Positions 16,851-25,027 of a stretch of DNA of 64,000 nucleotides are shown one piece after another. A program made the translations under genes and the position numbers. Origin of the DNA: Streptomyces sp. ASQP_92. GTDB lineage: Bacteria > Actinomycetota > Actinomycetes > Streptomycetales > Streptomycetaceae. The stretch spans positions 620,001-684,000 of the forward strand of contig NZ_JAODUA010000002.1 of the NCBI RefSeq assembly GCF_025399895.1, in the 5' to 3' direction. Position 1 is the stretch's first letter; each line of letters opens with the position of its first letter. The notes under the pieces are model-generated. The model saw only the letters and a program-made list of their open reading frames with translations. It had not been told where the DNA came from and did not search any database.

Positions 16851-17713
16851 CGGGGTTCCCCGGGCGCGGGGATACCGGCGACGGGGCCGTGAACCGCGGG
16901 GTGAACCCGCCTGTGGGGGCCGCTGTCCTCGACCACCCGGCCGTCCCTGAGCCGCACTTGACGCGGCAGGCGTTCCGCGATCTCCGTGTCGTGAGTGATC
17001 ACCGCGATGGTCGCGCCCTCCTTGTTGAGTTCGTGGATGAGGTCCATCACCGCTTGGCCGGACGCCGTGTCCAGCGCCCCCGTGGGTTCGTCCGCGAGGA
17101 GCAGATCGGGCTCGCCGACCACCGCACGGGCGATGGCCACCCGCTGTTTCTGCCCGCCGGACAGCTCGTGCGGTCGATGGTCCATGCGGTCGCCGAGCCC
17201 GACCCGCTCCAGCGCCTGCGCCGCCCGTCTGCGGCGTTCGGCACGCGGCAGGCCGGAGTAGAGCAGCCCTTCCGCCACGTTGTCCCGGGCACTGACGCCG
17301 GGGACCAGATGGAAGGCCTGGAAGACGAAGCCGATGTGCTGGGCCCGCAACGCCGAGAGCCTCCGGTCGGTGAGGGAGGCCGCGTCGTACCCGGCGATGG
17401 TGACGGACCCGGCGGTCGGCAGATCCAGGGTGCCGATGATGTGCAGCAGCGTGGACTTGCCGGAGCCGGACGGGCCGACGATCGCCAGCAGTTCACCCCG
17501 CTCGACACGGAGGTCCACCCCGCCGAGCGCGGTGACCCCGCCCGGATACTCCTTGGTGACCCCGGCCAGTTCGACGACGGGCGGCTCACTGACGGGCGGT
17601 TCGGCGAAGGGCGGCTCAGTGACGGGCGGTTCGGCGAGGCACGGTTCGACGACGGGCGGCTCGATGAAGGGCGGATTGTCGAAGGGCGGTTCGTCGAAGG
17701 GGGCGGCGCTCAT
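16847..17713 (-). CDS. MacB/LolD-type ABC ATPase with Pro-Glu repeat leader
   Basis: 288 residues. The ATPase domain starts near residue 46: Walker [11 protein letters not shown]-loop [10 protein letters not shown], signature [14 protein letters not shown], Walker [14 protein letters not shown]-loop VITHD. The first 45 residues are unusual, about nine copies of a five-residue unit P-[FV]-x-E-P, not a normal part of this family. The ATG at 17713 overlaps the end of the HlyD-like gene by 4 bp, which supports this start despite the odd leader. It energises the FtsX-type permease encoded immediately downstream. Confidence 0.92.
   Translation of the reverse strand: MSAAPFDEPPFDNPPFIEPPVVEPCLAEPPVTEPPFAEPPVSEPPVVELAGVTKEYPGGVTALGGVDLRVERGELLAIVGPSGSGKSTLLHIIGTLDLPTAGSVTIAGYDAASLTDRRLSALRAQHIGFVFQAFHLVPGVSARDNVAEGLLYSGLPRAERRRRAAQALERVGLGDRMDHRPHELSGGQKQRVAIARAVVGEPDLLLADEPTGALDTASGQAVMDLIHELNKEGATIAVITHDTEIAERLPRQVRLRDGRVVEDSGPHRRVHPAVHGPVAGIPAPGEPR
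17576..17701. repeat. 15-bp coding minisatellite (P-[FV]-x-E-P)
   Basis: About eight to nine degenerate 15-bp units at the 5' end of the ABC ATPase gene encode a Pro/Glu-rich acidic leader. One unit has Cys in place of Pro. Copy number probably varies between strains, since the unit is in frame. Confidence 0.85.
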
Positions 17714-18774
17714 GTCGAGGGCACCCCTACCCGCAGGCCCGAGCGCAGCCCGGCGCCGGATATCTCGACCCGGCCCCGCGCGAACATGCCGAGCGTCACC
17801 TTGACCTCGCGGGCCTTTCCGTCCGCCACCACCTGCACCCCGAACGAGCCGTCGTCGAGCGCGAGCAGTGCCCCGACCGGCACGCTCAGGACGTCCTTGC
17901 GGGTCTCCCCGCTGAGCTTCACCGTTGCCGGGGACTTGTCGAGGCCCGTGATCCTGCCGGGGCCGTCGAAGGTGACGGTCACGTCGATCCGGGGCGTCCT
18001 GTCGCTCGGGTCGTCTCCCGCCTTCGCGGTCGCGCCCACCGCCGAGACGGTCCCCGCCGCGGTGGTGCCGTTGGGCAGTTCCACCCGGACCTTGGCGCCG
18101 TCCTTGGCGAGCGCCGCGTCCGACACCTTCAGCCGGAGCTGGACGACCCGGTCGGCACTGGTCGTCGTCATGACCTTCTGACCGGGTCCGGTGCGGTCGC
18201 CGACCGCCACGTCCGCGCTGCCCACGCGCACCGGCCCGGTGGCGAACGCGATCTGTTCCGGCCCCACGTGACCGCTGCGAGCCAGGCCGTGCGCCCGCTG
18301 CCAGCGCTCGACCGCGGCGGCCGTGCCCGGCGTGAACGTCTCGTCGTCGGCGAGCCCGCCGCCAAAACCGAGCGCCCGCAGATTCGCCTTCAACTGCCGT
18401 ACGTCGACGCCCTTGTCGCCGCTCCTCAGCACCCGGTACATCGGTTCGCTCCCGTACATCAGCCGTACGTCCTTGCCGTCGACCGCGTACAGCCTGCCGT
18501 CCCGGCCGACCGTGGAGCCGCCGGCCGCGAGCCATGTCAGAGTGCCGGCCGCGCCCGCGTTCAGCTTGCTCTCGCGGGAGTAGCCGAGCGTGCCGTCGAC
18601 GCTGGTGCTGTTCACCAGGTCGCCCCGCTCGATGGGGGCGGTCGACGGCGGGAGGCCCCTCGCCCGCTGCCCGGAGTCCTTGGGGTCGGTCTTGGCGAGG
18701 TCCGTGACGGCGAAGCCGCCGCCCGCGACGGCCGCCACCGTCACCACCGCCGCGATGACGGTCCGGGGCCTCAT
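17710..18774 (-). CDS. HlyD/MacA-like membrane-fusion protein with peptidoglycan-binding domain
   Basis: 354 residues. An N-terminal signal anchor (about 8-26) is followed by a short barrel-sandwich half, then a PG_binding_1-like insert (SGDKGVDVRQLKANLRALGFGG through TAAAVERWQRAHGL, about 118-170), then beta-barrel and membrane-proximal domains. In Gram-positives this type links the cell wall to an ABC exporter. The ATG at 18774 overlaps the stop of the lipoprotein gene; its own stop overlaps the ATPase start. All junctions in this operon are 4-bp overlaps, which points to fixed stoichiometry. Confidence 0.88.
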   Translation of the reverse strand: MRPRTVIAAVVTVAAVAGGGFAVTDLAKTDPKDSGQRARGLPPSTAPIERGDLVNSTSVDGTLGYSRESKLNAGAAGTLTWLAAGGSTVGRDGRLYAVDGKDVRLMYGSEPMYRVLRSGDKGVDVRQLKANLRALGFGGGLADDETFTPGTAAAVERWQRAHGLARSGHVGPEQIAFATGPVRVGSADVAVGDRTGPGQKVMTTTSADRVVQLRLKVSDAALAKDGAKVRVELPNGTTAAGTVSAVGATAKAGDDPSDRTPRIDVTVTFDGPGRITGLDKSPATVKLSGETRKDVLSVPVGALLALDDGSFGVQVVADGKAREVKVTLGMFARGRVEISGAGLRSGLRVGVPST

Positions 18775-19304
18775 GCGGCGCACTCGTTGAGGGCCTTCAT
18801 GAACTTGTCCCGGTCGGCGCCCTCAGGAATCTTGAAGCCGCTGCTGTGGCCGCCCTCCACCTTCGGGTCGGGCATGTCGAAGCCCTTGCCGCGCAGACAC
18901 TGGGCGATCTTGATCTGCTGGTCCTGTTGCCCGGGGTCCCCGGCACCCGCGCCGCCACCCCCCTCGACCCCGGACCCGCAGGCATTGAGCGCCTGGTTCC
19001 ACTTGTCCGTCGAGGTGCCCTGCGGGGGAGAGAGGACCTGGGCGTTCGGGTTCTCACCGGGCTTGAGATCGGGCACGTCCAGTCCCTGCTTACGCAGACA
19101 GCCACGTAGCGCCTGGGCCTTGTCGCCCCCCGCGCTGTCGCCCGAGCCGGAGCCGGAGTCGGAGCCGCTGCCGCCGGAGCCGCTGTCGGCCGAGCCCGAG
19201 GCCGTCCCCGAACCCCCGTCCGACGCGCCGGAGCAGCCCGAGGCGAACAGCGCGAGCCCCGCCATGCCGGATGCCAGGGCCAGGGTGAGCCGGTGGTTCC
19301 TCAT
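18771..19304 (-). CDS. Secreted lipoprotein with duplicated Cys motif
   Basis: 177 residues. A lipobox LFASGC (Cys24) follows a short signal, then a Ser/Gly/Asp linker to about residue 58. The mature part has two related repeats: CLRKQGLDVPDLKPG ending in KWNQALNAC, and CLRGKGFDMPDPKVE ending in KFMKALNEC. Each repeat carries two Cys that could form a disulfide. GAGGAG precedes the ATG at 19304. It is first gene of the export operon and likely a surface sensor or substrate-binding part of it. The family is not named, but the pattern is common near Streptomyces MacB-type exporters. Confidence 0.85.
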   Translation of the reverse strand: MRNHRLTLALASGMAGLALFASGCSGASDGGSGTASGSADSGSGGSGSDSGSGSGDSAGGDKAQALRGCLRKQGLDVPDLKPGENPNAQVLSPPQGTSTDKWNQALNACGSGVEGGGGAGAGDPGQQDQQIKIAQCLRGKGFDMPDPKVEGGHSSGFKIPEGADRDKFMKALNECAA

Positions 19305-19407
19305 CGTTTCTCTCCTCGCGGACATACGTGGACGCGCGCCGCCGGGCGTGTCCGGCCGCTGAGCCGCGGCCGAGGAGAGCCTGCGGGAACCCGCTGTTTC
19401 GTTTCCC

Positions 19408-19434
19408 TTACGGCCGCGGGCGCGAGCCCCGTAA
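19408..19434. promoter_or_regulatory. Dyad in the divergent promoter region of exporter and two-component system
   Basis: TTACGG (19408-19413) and CCGTAA (19429-19434) are 15 bp apart; a second small dyad, GAAAG-N4-CTTTC, follows at about 19440-19453. Both lie in the 166-bp gap between the lipoprotein gene and the response regulator. They are candidate binding sites for the adjacent regulator. Confidence 0.4.
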
Positions 19435-19470
19435 CAACGGCGAAAGGTGGCTTTCCGGTAGACAGGGGGC

Positions 19471-20169
19471 ATGCGCGTACTGGTGGTGGAAGACGAGGCG
19501 TTCCTGGCCACGATGATCGCCGAGGGGCTGCGCCGCGACGCGATCGCGGTGGACGTCGCCCTCGACGGCCTCACCGGGCTGCGCAAACTGCGGCTCGGCG
19601 ACTACGACGTCCTCGTACTCGACCGCGACCTGCCCGGTCTGCACGGCGACGACGTCTGCCGCCAGGTGGTGGCCGAGGGGCTGCTCACCCGGGTGCTCAT
19701 GCTCACCGCCTCAACAGCCGTCCGTGACCGCGTCGAAGGCCTCGGTCTCGGCGCCGACGACTACCTCACCAAGCCGTTCGCCTACGACGAGCTGCTGGCC
19801 CGGGTTCTCGCGCTCGGCCGCCGCGCCCGGCCCGCGCTGCCTCCCGTCATCGAGCGCGCCTCGATCGTCCTGGACACCGCGCGGCGCCGGGCCCATCGCC
19901 ACGGTGCCGAACTCGCCCTGACCCGCAAGGAGTTCGCCGTCCTGGAGACCCTGATGCGGGCGGACGGCGGGGTGGTCAGCGGCGAGGATCTGATCGAGCG
20001 GGTGTGGGAGGAGAACGCCGGGTACGACACCAATCCGGTACGGGTCGCGCTCAGCCGGCTGCGCGCCAAGCTGGGTGACCCCCCGGCCATCGAGACCGTC
20101 CCCGGAGCTGGTTACCGCATCGCGCGCGACCCGGACGGCACCCGCGGCGTACGGCGGGCCGAGCGGTGA
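19471..20169 (+). CDS. OmpR/PhoB-family response regulator
   Basis: 232 residues. The receiver domain has the acidic pair ED at 7-8, phospho-acceptor D51 (VLVLDRDLPG), T79 and K101 (LTKPF). The C-terminal winged helix (about 130-225) contains LALTRKEFAVLETLMR and the recognition-helix region RVALSRLRAKLGDP. The ATG at 19471 follows a GGGGG run. It is translationally coupled to the histidine kinase (GTGA overlap) and divergent from the lipoprotein/ABC export operon. The likely role is to induce that operon under cell-envelope or antimicrobial stress, by analogy with other such pairs. Confidence 0.95.
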   Translation: MRVLVVEDEAFLATMIAEGLRRDAIAVDVALDGLTGLRKLRLGDYDVLVLDRDLPGLHGDDVCRQVVAEGLLTRVLMLTASTAVRDRVEGLGLGADDYLTKPFAYDELLARVLALGRRARPALPPVIERASIVLDTARRRAHRHGAELALTRKEFAVLETLMRADGGVVSGEDLIERVWEENAGYDTNPVRVALSRLRAKLGDPPAIETVPGAGYRIARDPDGTRGVRRAER

Positions 20170-21332
20170 ACCGACGACTGGTTCCCACCACGGAGCGGGC
20201 GCGGCTGACCGCACTGTACGGGGGGCTGTTGTTGCTCGCCGGCTGCGTACTGGTGGGCGTGATCTACGTCTTCGTCCAGTACGGTCTGGACAACCGCATC
20301 GGCAGCGCGTTCACGGGGGCGGTGCCCGGCGGTCCGGCCTCGCCGCGCCCGGTCGTCTCGCCGCCGGGCCCGCTCGTGCCGTCCGAGCAGGCGGGCAAGT
20401 ACGCCGAGACCCAGGTCGTGCAGGTCGTCGCGGCCACCACCCTCAACCGTCTGCTGACGGTCTCCGGCATCGCCCTCGCCGCCTTCGCCGTGCTCTCGCT
20501 CGTGTTGGCCTGGTGGATGGCGGGCCGGGTGCTGCGGCCGGTCGCCGTCATCACCGCCACCGCGCGCAAGCTCTCCGGGGAGAACCTTCATCAGCGCATC
20601 GGCCTCGCCGGACCGCCGGGCGAACTCAAACAACTCGCCGACACCTTCGACGAGATGCTGGGCAGGATCGAGCAACTCGTGGACGCGCAACGGAGGTTCG
20701 CGGCCAACGCGGCCCACGAACTGCGGACGCCGCTGGCCGTGCAGCGGGCCGCGGCCGAGATCGGGCTCGTCGACCCGGACCCCGAGCGGATCCGCTGGAT
20801 CCGTGACGAACTGATCCAAGTGGCCGACAGCAGTGAGCACTTGATCGAGTCGCTCCTTCTGCTCGCCGCATCGGACCAGGGCCTCGAACACCGCGAACCG
20901 GTGGCGCTCGACGAGCCGATGGCCGCCGTCGCCGAGGAGCACCGGGAAGCGGCGCGCGAACAGGGGATCGCCGTCACGACCGCACTGGAGCCGCTGACGG
21001 TCGAGGGCGACCCCGTGCTGCTCACCCACTTGATCCGCAACCTGATCGGCAACGCGCTCCGCTACAACCACCGCGACGGCACGCTCCATCTCGCGCTGGT
21101 CGCGGCCGACCGTACGCTCGGGGTCACCAACACCGGACCTGTCGTGCCGCCGGACGCGGTGGCCGACCTCTTCGAACCGTTCCGCCGCCTCGACGAACGC
21201 AGGCACGCGCCCGGCGAGGGCGCCGGGCTGGGTCTCGCCCTCGTCGCCTCCATCGCGCGCGCCCACGGCGGCCGTGCCACGGCGCAGGCCAACCCGGGCG
21301 GCGGTCTCACCGTGAGCGTGCGCTTCCCCTGA
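20166..21332 (+). CDS. Membrane sensor histidine kinase
   Basis: 388 residues. Two membrane helices (about 16-36 and 95-118) flank a short Pro-rich extracytoplasmic loop of about 58 residues. Then come HAMP (about 119-170), the HisKA dimerisation helix with H184 in NAAHELRTPLA, and an ATPase domain with N-box NLIGNALRYN, a G1-like region EPFRRLDERR and G2 GAGLGLALV. The sensing loop is too small for a ligand-binding domain, so it may read membrane state or a partner protein such as the neighbouring lipoprotein. The GTG at 20166 overlaps the regulator stop. Confidence 0.95.
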   Translation: MNRRLVPTTERARLTALYGGLLLLAGCVLVGVIYVFVQYGLDNRIGSAFTGAVPGGPASPRPVVSPPGPLVPSEQAGKYAETQVVQVVAATTLNRLLTVSGIALAAFAVLSLVLAWWMAGRVLRPVAVITATARKLSGENLHQRIGLAGPPGELKQLADTFDEMLGRIEQLVDAQRRFAANAAHELRTPLAVQRAAAEIGLVDPDPERIRWIRDELIQVADSSEHLIESLLLLAASDQGLEHREPVALDEPMAAVAEEHREAAREQGIAVTTALEPLTVEGDPVLLTHLIRNLIGNALRYNHRDGTLHLALVAADRTLGVTNTGPVVPPDAVADLFEPFRRLDERRHAPGEGAGLGLALVASIARAHGGRATAQANPGGGLTVSVRFP

Positions 21333-21403
21333 CGTGGGGGTCGGGGGCGCCGGCGCGCGCCCGCACCATGCGTCCCAACTCCCTGAAGGTCCTCGGAACG
21401 CGC

Positions 21404-22003
21404 TCAGACGAACAGGAACGCCGCCGCCGTGGCCGCGCCCAGTGCGGCTCCCGCGACGGTCTGCATGACCGTGTGGTAGGTCAGGGCCACCCGCGACCAG
21501 CACACCGCGACGGTGACCGTGTAGGCGAGCAGCCACCACGGCGAGTGCACCACCGCGAGCAGCGCGACGACCGCCGAGGCGACGGCGGAGTCCACCGAGA
21601 TCTTCCAGACGGTGTTCACGGCGAGCAGGAAGATGGTCATCACCCACAGCGCGAGCATCGCGGTCAGGATGCCGGCCGGGGCGTGGCCCAGGACCATGAC
21701 GAGCGAACCGGCACCGATCGAGCCGAGGATGACGAAGAAGATCGGCGCCCGCTTGGTGCGGTCGACGACATGCCGGTCACCCCAGGTGCCGCGCTTGCGC
21801 TCCCACTCGATGTAGCCGGCCGGGACGAGCCCCGCGCACAGCGCGCCGAGCAGCCCCCACAGCAGCCCGGTCCACTCGCCTGCTGCGGCCAGACCGATCC
21901 CGAGCATCCCGGCGAGCAGGACATTGCGGGGCTGGAGGACATCGGTGATGGTGCGGGCCGTGGCCGTCCTGCGGCTCTCGGTCGCGGTCAGGGTGTCGCT
22001 CAC
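21404..22003 (-). CDS. PAP2-like membrane protein with altered catalytic motif
   Basis: 199 residues with five or six hydrophobic segments. The end resembles a PAP2 phosphatase: WKISVDSAVAS stands where PSGH is normally found, and SR-x5-H-x3-Q stands where SR-x5-H-x3-D is expected (SRVALTYHTVMQ). The nucleophile His is kept but its Asp partner is Gln, so activity is doubtful. The GTG at 22003 overlaps the MAB_1171c-like stop by 4 bp, so the two are coupled. It is the last gene of an XRE/ImmA/MAB_1171c array. The family call rests on one motif region and the overall topology. Confidence 0.65.
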   Translation of the reverse strand: MSDTLTATESRRTATARTITDVLQPRNVLLAGMLGIGLAAAGEWTGLLWGLLGALCAGLVPAGYIEWERKRGTWGDRHVVDRTKRAPIFFVILGSIGAGSLVMVLGHAPAGILTAMLALWVMTIFLLAVNTVWKISVDSAVASAVVALLAVVHSPWWLLAYTVTVAVCWSRVALTYHTVMQTVAGAALGAATAAAFLFV

Positions 22004-23247
22004 GCGCTCGTCTCCAGTGAGTTCAGGACGCCGCGGGCCCGTTCGCCGCTGACGGTCCGGTAGGCGGCTGCCACCCGTACCAGCCAGGCGACTTCGCCGT
22101 CCTGGTCGGTGGCGTGCTTGGTCTCGACGGCCGCGGCATCACCCGCGGCGGCGCCGTCGGCCTTGGCGGCGAGCGCCGCCTTGATCCAGTACGCCTCGGC
22201 CAGCGGCCCGGCGTCCTCGGACCGCGGGTTGTCGTGCGACGCGGCCCGCTTGGCGGCGGGCAGCAGACCGTCGGGCACGTAATGGCGCAGCTTCTCGACG
22301 GCGTCCGCGATGTCGGCGGCCCACCGGTCGATCCTCAGGTCCGCCGGGGTACCGAACCGCGTCAGCTCGCGGGTGAGCGAGGCCGGAGGCTCGAACGGCT
22401 GGTCCGGGAAGGCCGTCATCAACTCCCGCCACAGAGGGTGCAGTCGGGCCTGTGCCCGCCACAGCCGCACCCTGCGCCAGCCCTTGCTGAACGCGGGGAT
22501 GGAGGCGCCGAGCGCGAAGAACGCGAACAGGACGATCTGCGCGGCCTCGGTGGCCTTGTCGAACTTCAGGGCGAAGTCCGGGCTCGGCTGGTCGGCGACG
22601 CTGATCCACAGGAACAGCGTGCGGCTCACGGTGTAGCCGACGCCGATGAACATCGCGAAGGTCATCATGCCGAGCCCGATGCGCAGATGACGGGCCCCGG
22701 CCCCGGCGGTGGCGAGCGCCCACTGGTAGGCGCAGACGGCGGACGCGGCCCCCAAGTACAGGTAGAACACGCTCATATAGAGCGTGGCGCCCCACTGCCC
22801 GGCGTGGTCGGAGACGAAGCGGTCCGAGACGTAGGAACGGTCGACCACGGTGAAGAACAGCACGGTCAGCAGGATCAGGGTGGCGACGGACGCCTTGGCG
22901 GCCACCTGCTGGATCAGCCGCGCGAACCGGACGTGCCGGGGGATGACCCCGCCCTCCGGGAAGTGCCCGTAAATGGCCACGATGTAGCTGAGGATCGCCA
23001 GGATCGCGATTGTCGCCGTGTAGTGCTTGATCAGTACGGCCAGGTCGACCACGGGGCTGTTGTTCAGGCCGATGCGTACGACCTTCGTCTTGGTCCACAG
23101 CGCCAGGGCGAAGCCCGCGTAACAGCCCCACAGGGCGCGCCTGCGTTTGTCCTCCTCGTCGCCCCAGAGCGCCGCGGGCATGCGCCACAGGGCGACGGCA
23201 GTCATCAGGACGGCTATGAGATAGCCGGCGAGGTCAAGCGCGGTCAC
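22000..23247 (-). CDS. MAB_1171c-like membrane protein
   Basis: 415 residues. Seven or so hydrophobic segments occupy the first 260 residues; the rest is a soluble domain (about 265-415) with WRELMTAFPD and RIDRWAADIADAVEKLRHYVP. I match it to the actinobacterial MAB_1171c/DUF6545 group, labelled putative transporter in databases without evidence of transport. The GTG at 23247 has GAGGAA before it. Upstream lie ImmA/IrrE and XRE genes, an arrangement I recall from other Streptomyces. Seven helices plus a cytoplasmic domain would also fit a receptor; that is speculation. Confidence 0.78.
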   Translation of the reverse strand: MTALDLAGYLIAVLMTAVALWRMPAALWGDEEDKRRRALWGCYAGFALALWTKTKVVRIGLNNSPVVDLAVLIKHYTATIAILAILSYIVAIYGHFPEGGVIPRHVRFARLIQQVAAKASVATLILLTVLFFTVVDRSYVSDRFVSDHAGQWGATLYMSVFYLYLGAASAVCAYQWALATAGAGARHLRIGLGMMTFAMFIGVGYTVSRTLFLWISVADQPSPDFALKFDKATEAAQIVLFAFFALGASIPAFSKGWRRVRLWRAQARLHPLWRELMTAFPDQPFEPPASLTRELTRFGTPADLRIDRWAADIADAVEKLRHYVPDGLLPAAKRAASHDNPRSEDAGPLAEAYWIKAALAAKADGAAAGDAAAVETKHATDQDGEVAWLVRVAAAYRTVSGERARGVLNSLETSA

Positions 23248-23310
23248 GGGTATTCCTCGGGGTCACGAGCGGGGACGGGAGGGGGTACGAAGAGGGGGCC
23301 TGCGGCGGGG

Positions 23311-23955
23311 TCACGAGCGGCGGAAGAACCCGCGCCGCCGGTGGGCGACGGGCCGCGAGAGGGAGTTGGCGAGCCGTCCGACCATGTCGTCGCTCGTCAC
23401 GTCGCGGGCCATGCGGGGAATGAGGGAGGCACCGAACTCGGCGATCCGCTCGTCGTGCGTGTCGTACTGGGCCCGCGCCTGGATGGGGCCGCCGGCGCGG
23501 AACGCCTCGGTGACGGCGGGCGGCAGGCCGTCCGGATCGTCCTGCGCGGGCACGGGCGCGAGGGCCGGCTCGGCGCGCTCGGCCGGTTCGTCCGAGGCGA
23601 GGACGCGTTTGATCAGCGAGGCGTTGAAGACCGGAAGGAGCTGGCGCAGCTGGTCGGCGTTCAAGGTCGTGCCGTGGTCGAACCACTCGTGGCACAGCTC
23701 GTGCAGGATGACGTGCTGGGTCTGGTACGCGGTGGGGCGCCGCCGGTAGAGCACGAAGCTGGTGCCGCCCGACTTGAGGCGGAGTCCGCACGCGGCGTTC
23801 ACGCGGGCCAAACGGTCGGGCAGTTCGTGCAGCACGATGGTGCGGCCGCGGGCCTCTTCCATGTTCGCCACGAGACCCGGAATGCTGAACGGGGCCGGGA
23901 TGGGCAGATCCGCCAGTCCGGCTTCGCACTCTTTCCGTAGCTCGCGCATGGACAT
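23311..23955 (-). CDS. ImmA/IrrE-type metallopeptidase
   Basis: 214 residues. The zinc site HELCH (85-89) lies in HVILHELCHEWFDH, with Glu86 as catalytic base. ImmA/IrrE proteins cleave or disable an XRE-type repressor when a signal arrives, as ImmA does to ImmR and IrrE to DdrO. An XRE gene lies directly upstream (81 bp). The C-terminal third (about 115-214) is Pro/Ala/Asp rich and likely flexible. The ATG at 23955 is chosen, with AAGAGG at 5 nt; an ATG at 23949 is the alternative. The third zinc ligand, usually a downstream Glu or Asp, cannot be fixed by eye. Confidence 0.85.
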   Translation of the reverse strand: MSMRELRKECEAGLADLPIPAPFSIPGLVANMEEARGRTIVLHELPDRLARVNAACGLRLKSGGTSFVLYRRRPTAYQTQHVILHELCHEWFDHGTTLNADQLRQLLPVFNASLIKRVLASDEPAERAEPALAPVPAQDDPDGLPPAVTEAFRAGGPIQARAQYDTHDERIAEFGASLIPRMARDVTSDDMVGRLANSLSRPVAHRRRGFFRRS

Positions 23956-24036
23956 TGAGACCTCTTGATCGTAGTCACGCGTGTGTGACAAGCGCCCTGC
24001 GATCCTAACCAATGGTCATGAACACGCGGCCCCCCG

Positions 24037-24513
24037 CTACCGGGGCTGTCCGCCGGGGGCGGCTTCGTGCCCGTTGTCCCGCCCGTCCTTACCGTCCCTG
24101 CCGTCCTTGTTGTCCTCCAGCAGGGAGAGCACGAACTGGAGCAGTTCCGGGTCGAGGCCGTCCTCGTCGATGCCCCGGCCCGCCAGACCGCTGATCTCGC
24201 CGGTGCGCCGCTTCGCGAGGAACTGGAGTCCCGCCACGACGTCGTCGACGACTTCGGACTCGTCCTTGAAGAAGCGCCAGTCCACGCCGAAGCCGAGGCC
24301 GAGCGCCTTGAGGATCTCCTCGGACGGGTTGGTGACCTTGCCGGCGAGGATGTTGGAGAAATAACTGTGCGAGAGGGAGCCGCCCCGCTCCTTGACGAGA
24401 TCGGCGAAGACCCGGCCGGAGATCTTCTCTCCCGGGAAGGTCTTCTCGACCATGTACTCGACCTTCTGCCGCAGCGTGGTCAGCTCGGGAGTGCGCTCTT
24501 CGCCGTTGTCCAT
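24037..24513 (-). CDS. XRE-family DNA-binding regulator
   Basis: 158 residues. The helix-turn-helix region spans about 33-80: GRVFADLVKERGGSLSHSYF, then SNILAGKVTNPSEEILKALG, then the conserved FGVDWRFF. The C-terminal 50 residues are acidic and end in Asp/Gly/Lys repeats. The ATG at 24513 is chosen, with GGGGA before it; a GTG at 24531 is possible. It is the first gene of the array XRE, ImmA/IrrE, MAB_1171c-like, PAP2-like. In known pairs the XRE protein represses and the peptidase relieves repression. A dyad (24675-24698) upstream may be its operator. Confidence 0.88.
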   Translation of the reverse strand: MDNGEERTPELTTLRQKVEYMVEKTFPGEKISGRVFADLVKERGGSLSHSYFSNILAGKVTNPSEEILKALGLGFGVDWRFFKDESEVVDDVVAGLQFLAKRRTGEISGLAGRGIDEDGLDPELLQFVLSLLEDNKDGRDGKDGRDNGHEAAPGGQPR

Positions 24514-25027
24514 CAGGGTCCCCACGTCCACGTCCGCCGCTCGTGCGCTGTCCGTCGATGCGCGATGTTCGATTCGGTCAACGGATTTGTACTTTAACCG
24601 ACCTTGAAACAGGGGCCCGGTGGACGGGGGCCCCGTCGGCCACGATCGGCGGTGACAAACCGGAACAACTTGATCCGCAATCGGAACCGGACTTGCGGAA
24701 ACACTCTACGTCACTGTTAACTCGAAAAAACACGAACAAGGAGCCACGAGGGGAGTTCCTTGCTCGAGTGGCCGCTGTGCCCTGCGCGCTTCGCGTGTTC
24801 AGGGTGCGCGGCCACGGCAAGCAGGTGTAGCCCTTCGCGACGGGGGACGCGCGAAGGGCTACACATGCATTATGCACCTTGTCTGTCGGGTTCGGGGACC
24901 ATCCTTGGCGAGGAATCGACCGACTCCATTGCTTTTCCAGCCGTACTCGACCGAGCCGCCGGGCCGACCCGGGATCGCGGGGCATTCGACTTGGCCGGGA
25001 AACGCTCCCGTCTGCGAAGGAGGCCGC
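24514..25027. other. 514-bp AT-richer regulatory gap
   Basis: It lies between the XRE gene start and the end of the DUF2165 gene. It contains CCGCAA (24675-24680) and TTGCGG (24693-24698) as inverted arms, a GTTAAC site and an A-rich run near 24723, and a TGCAT-T-ATGCA dyad (24866-24876). TTGACC near 24580 on the minus strand is a possible -35 box for the XRE gene. No coding region is convincing. Confidence 0.5.
24825..24864. terminator. Perfect 15-bp hairpin
   Basis: GTGTAGCCCTTCGCG (24825-24839) pairs perfectly with CGCGAAGGGCTACAC (24850-24864) around a 10-nt loop. It is placed downstream of the DUF2165 gene (minus strand, ends at 25028), so a terminator is likely. It is far enough away (163 bp) that a small RNA is not excluded. 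Confidence 0.6.
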
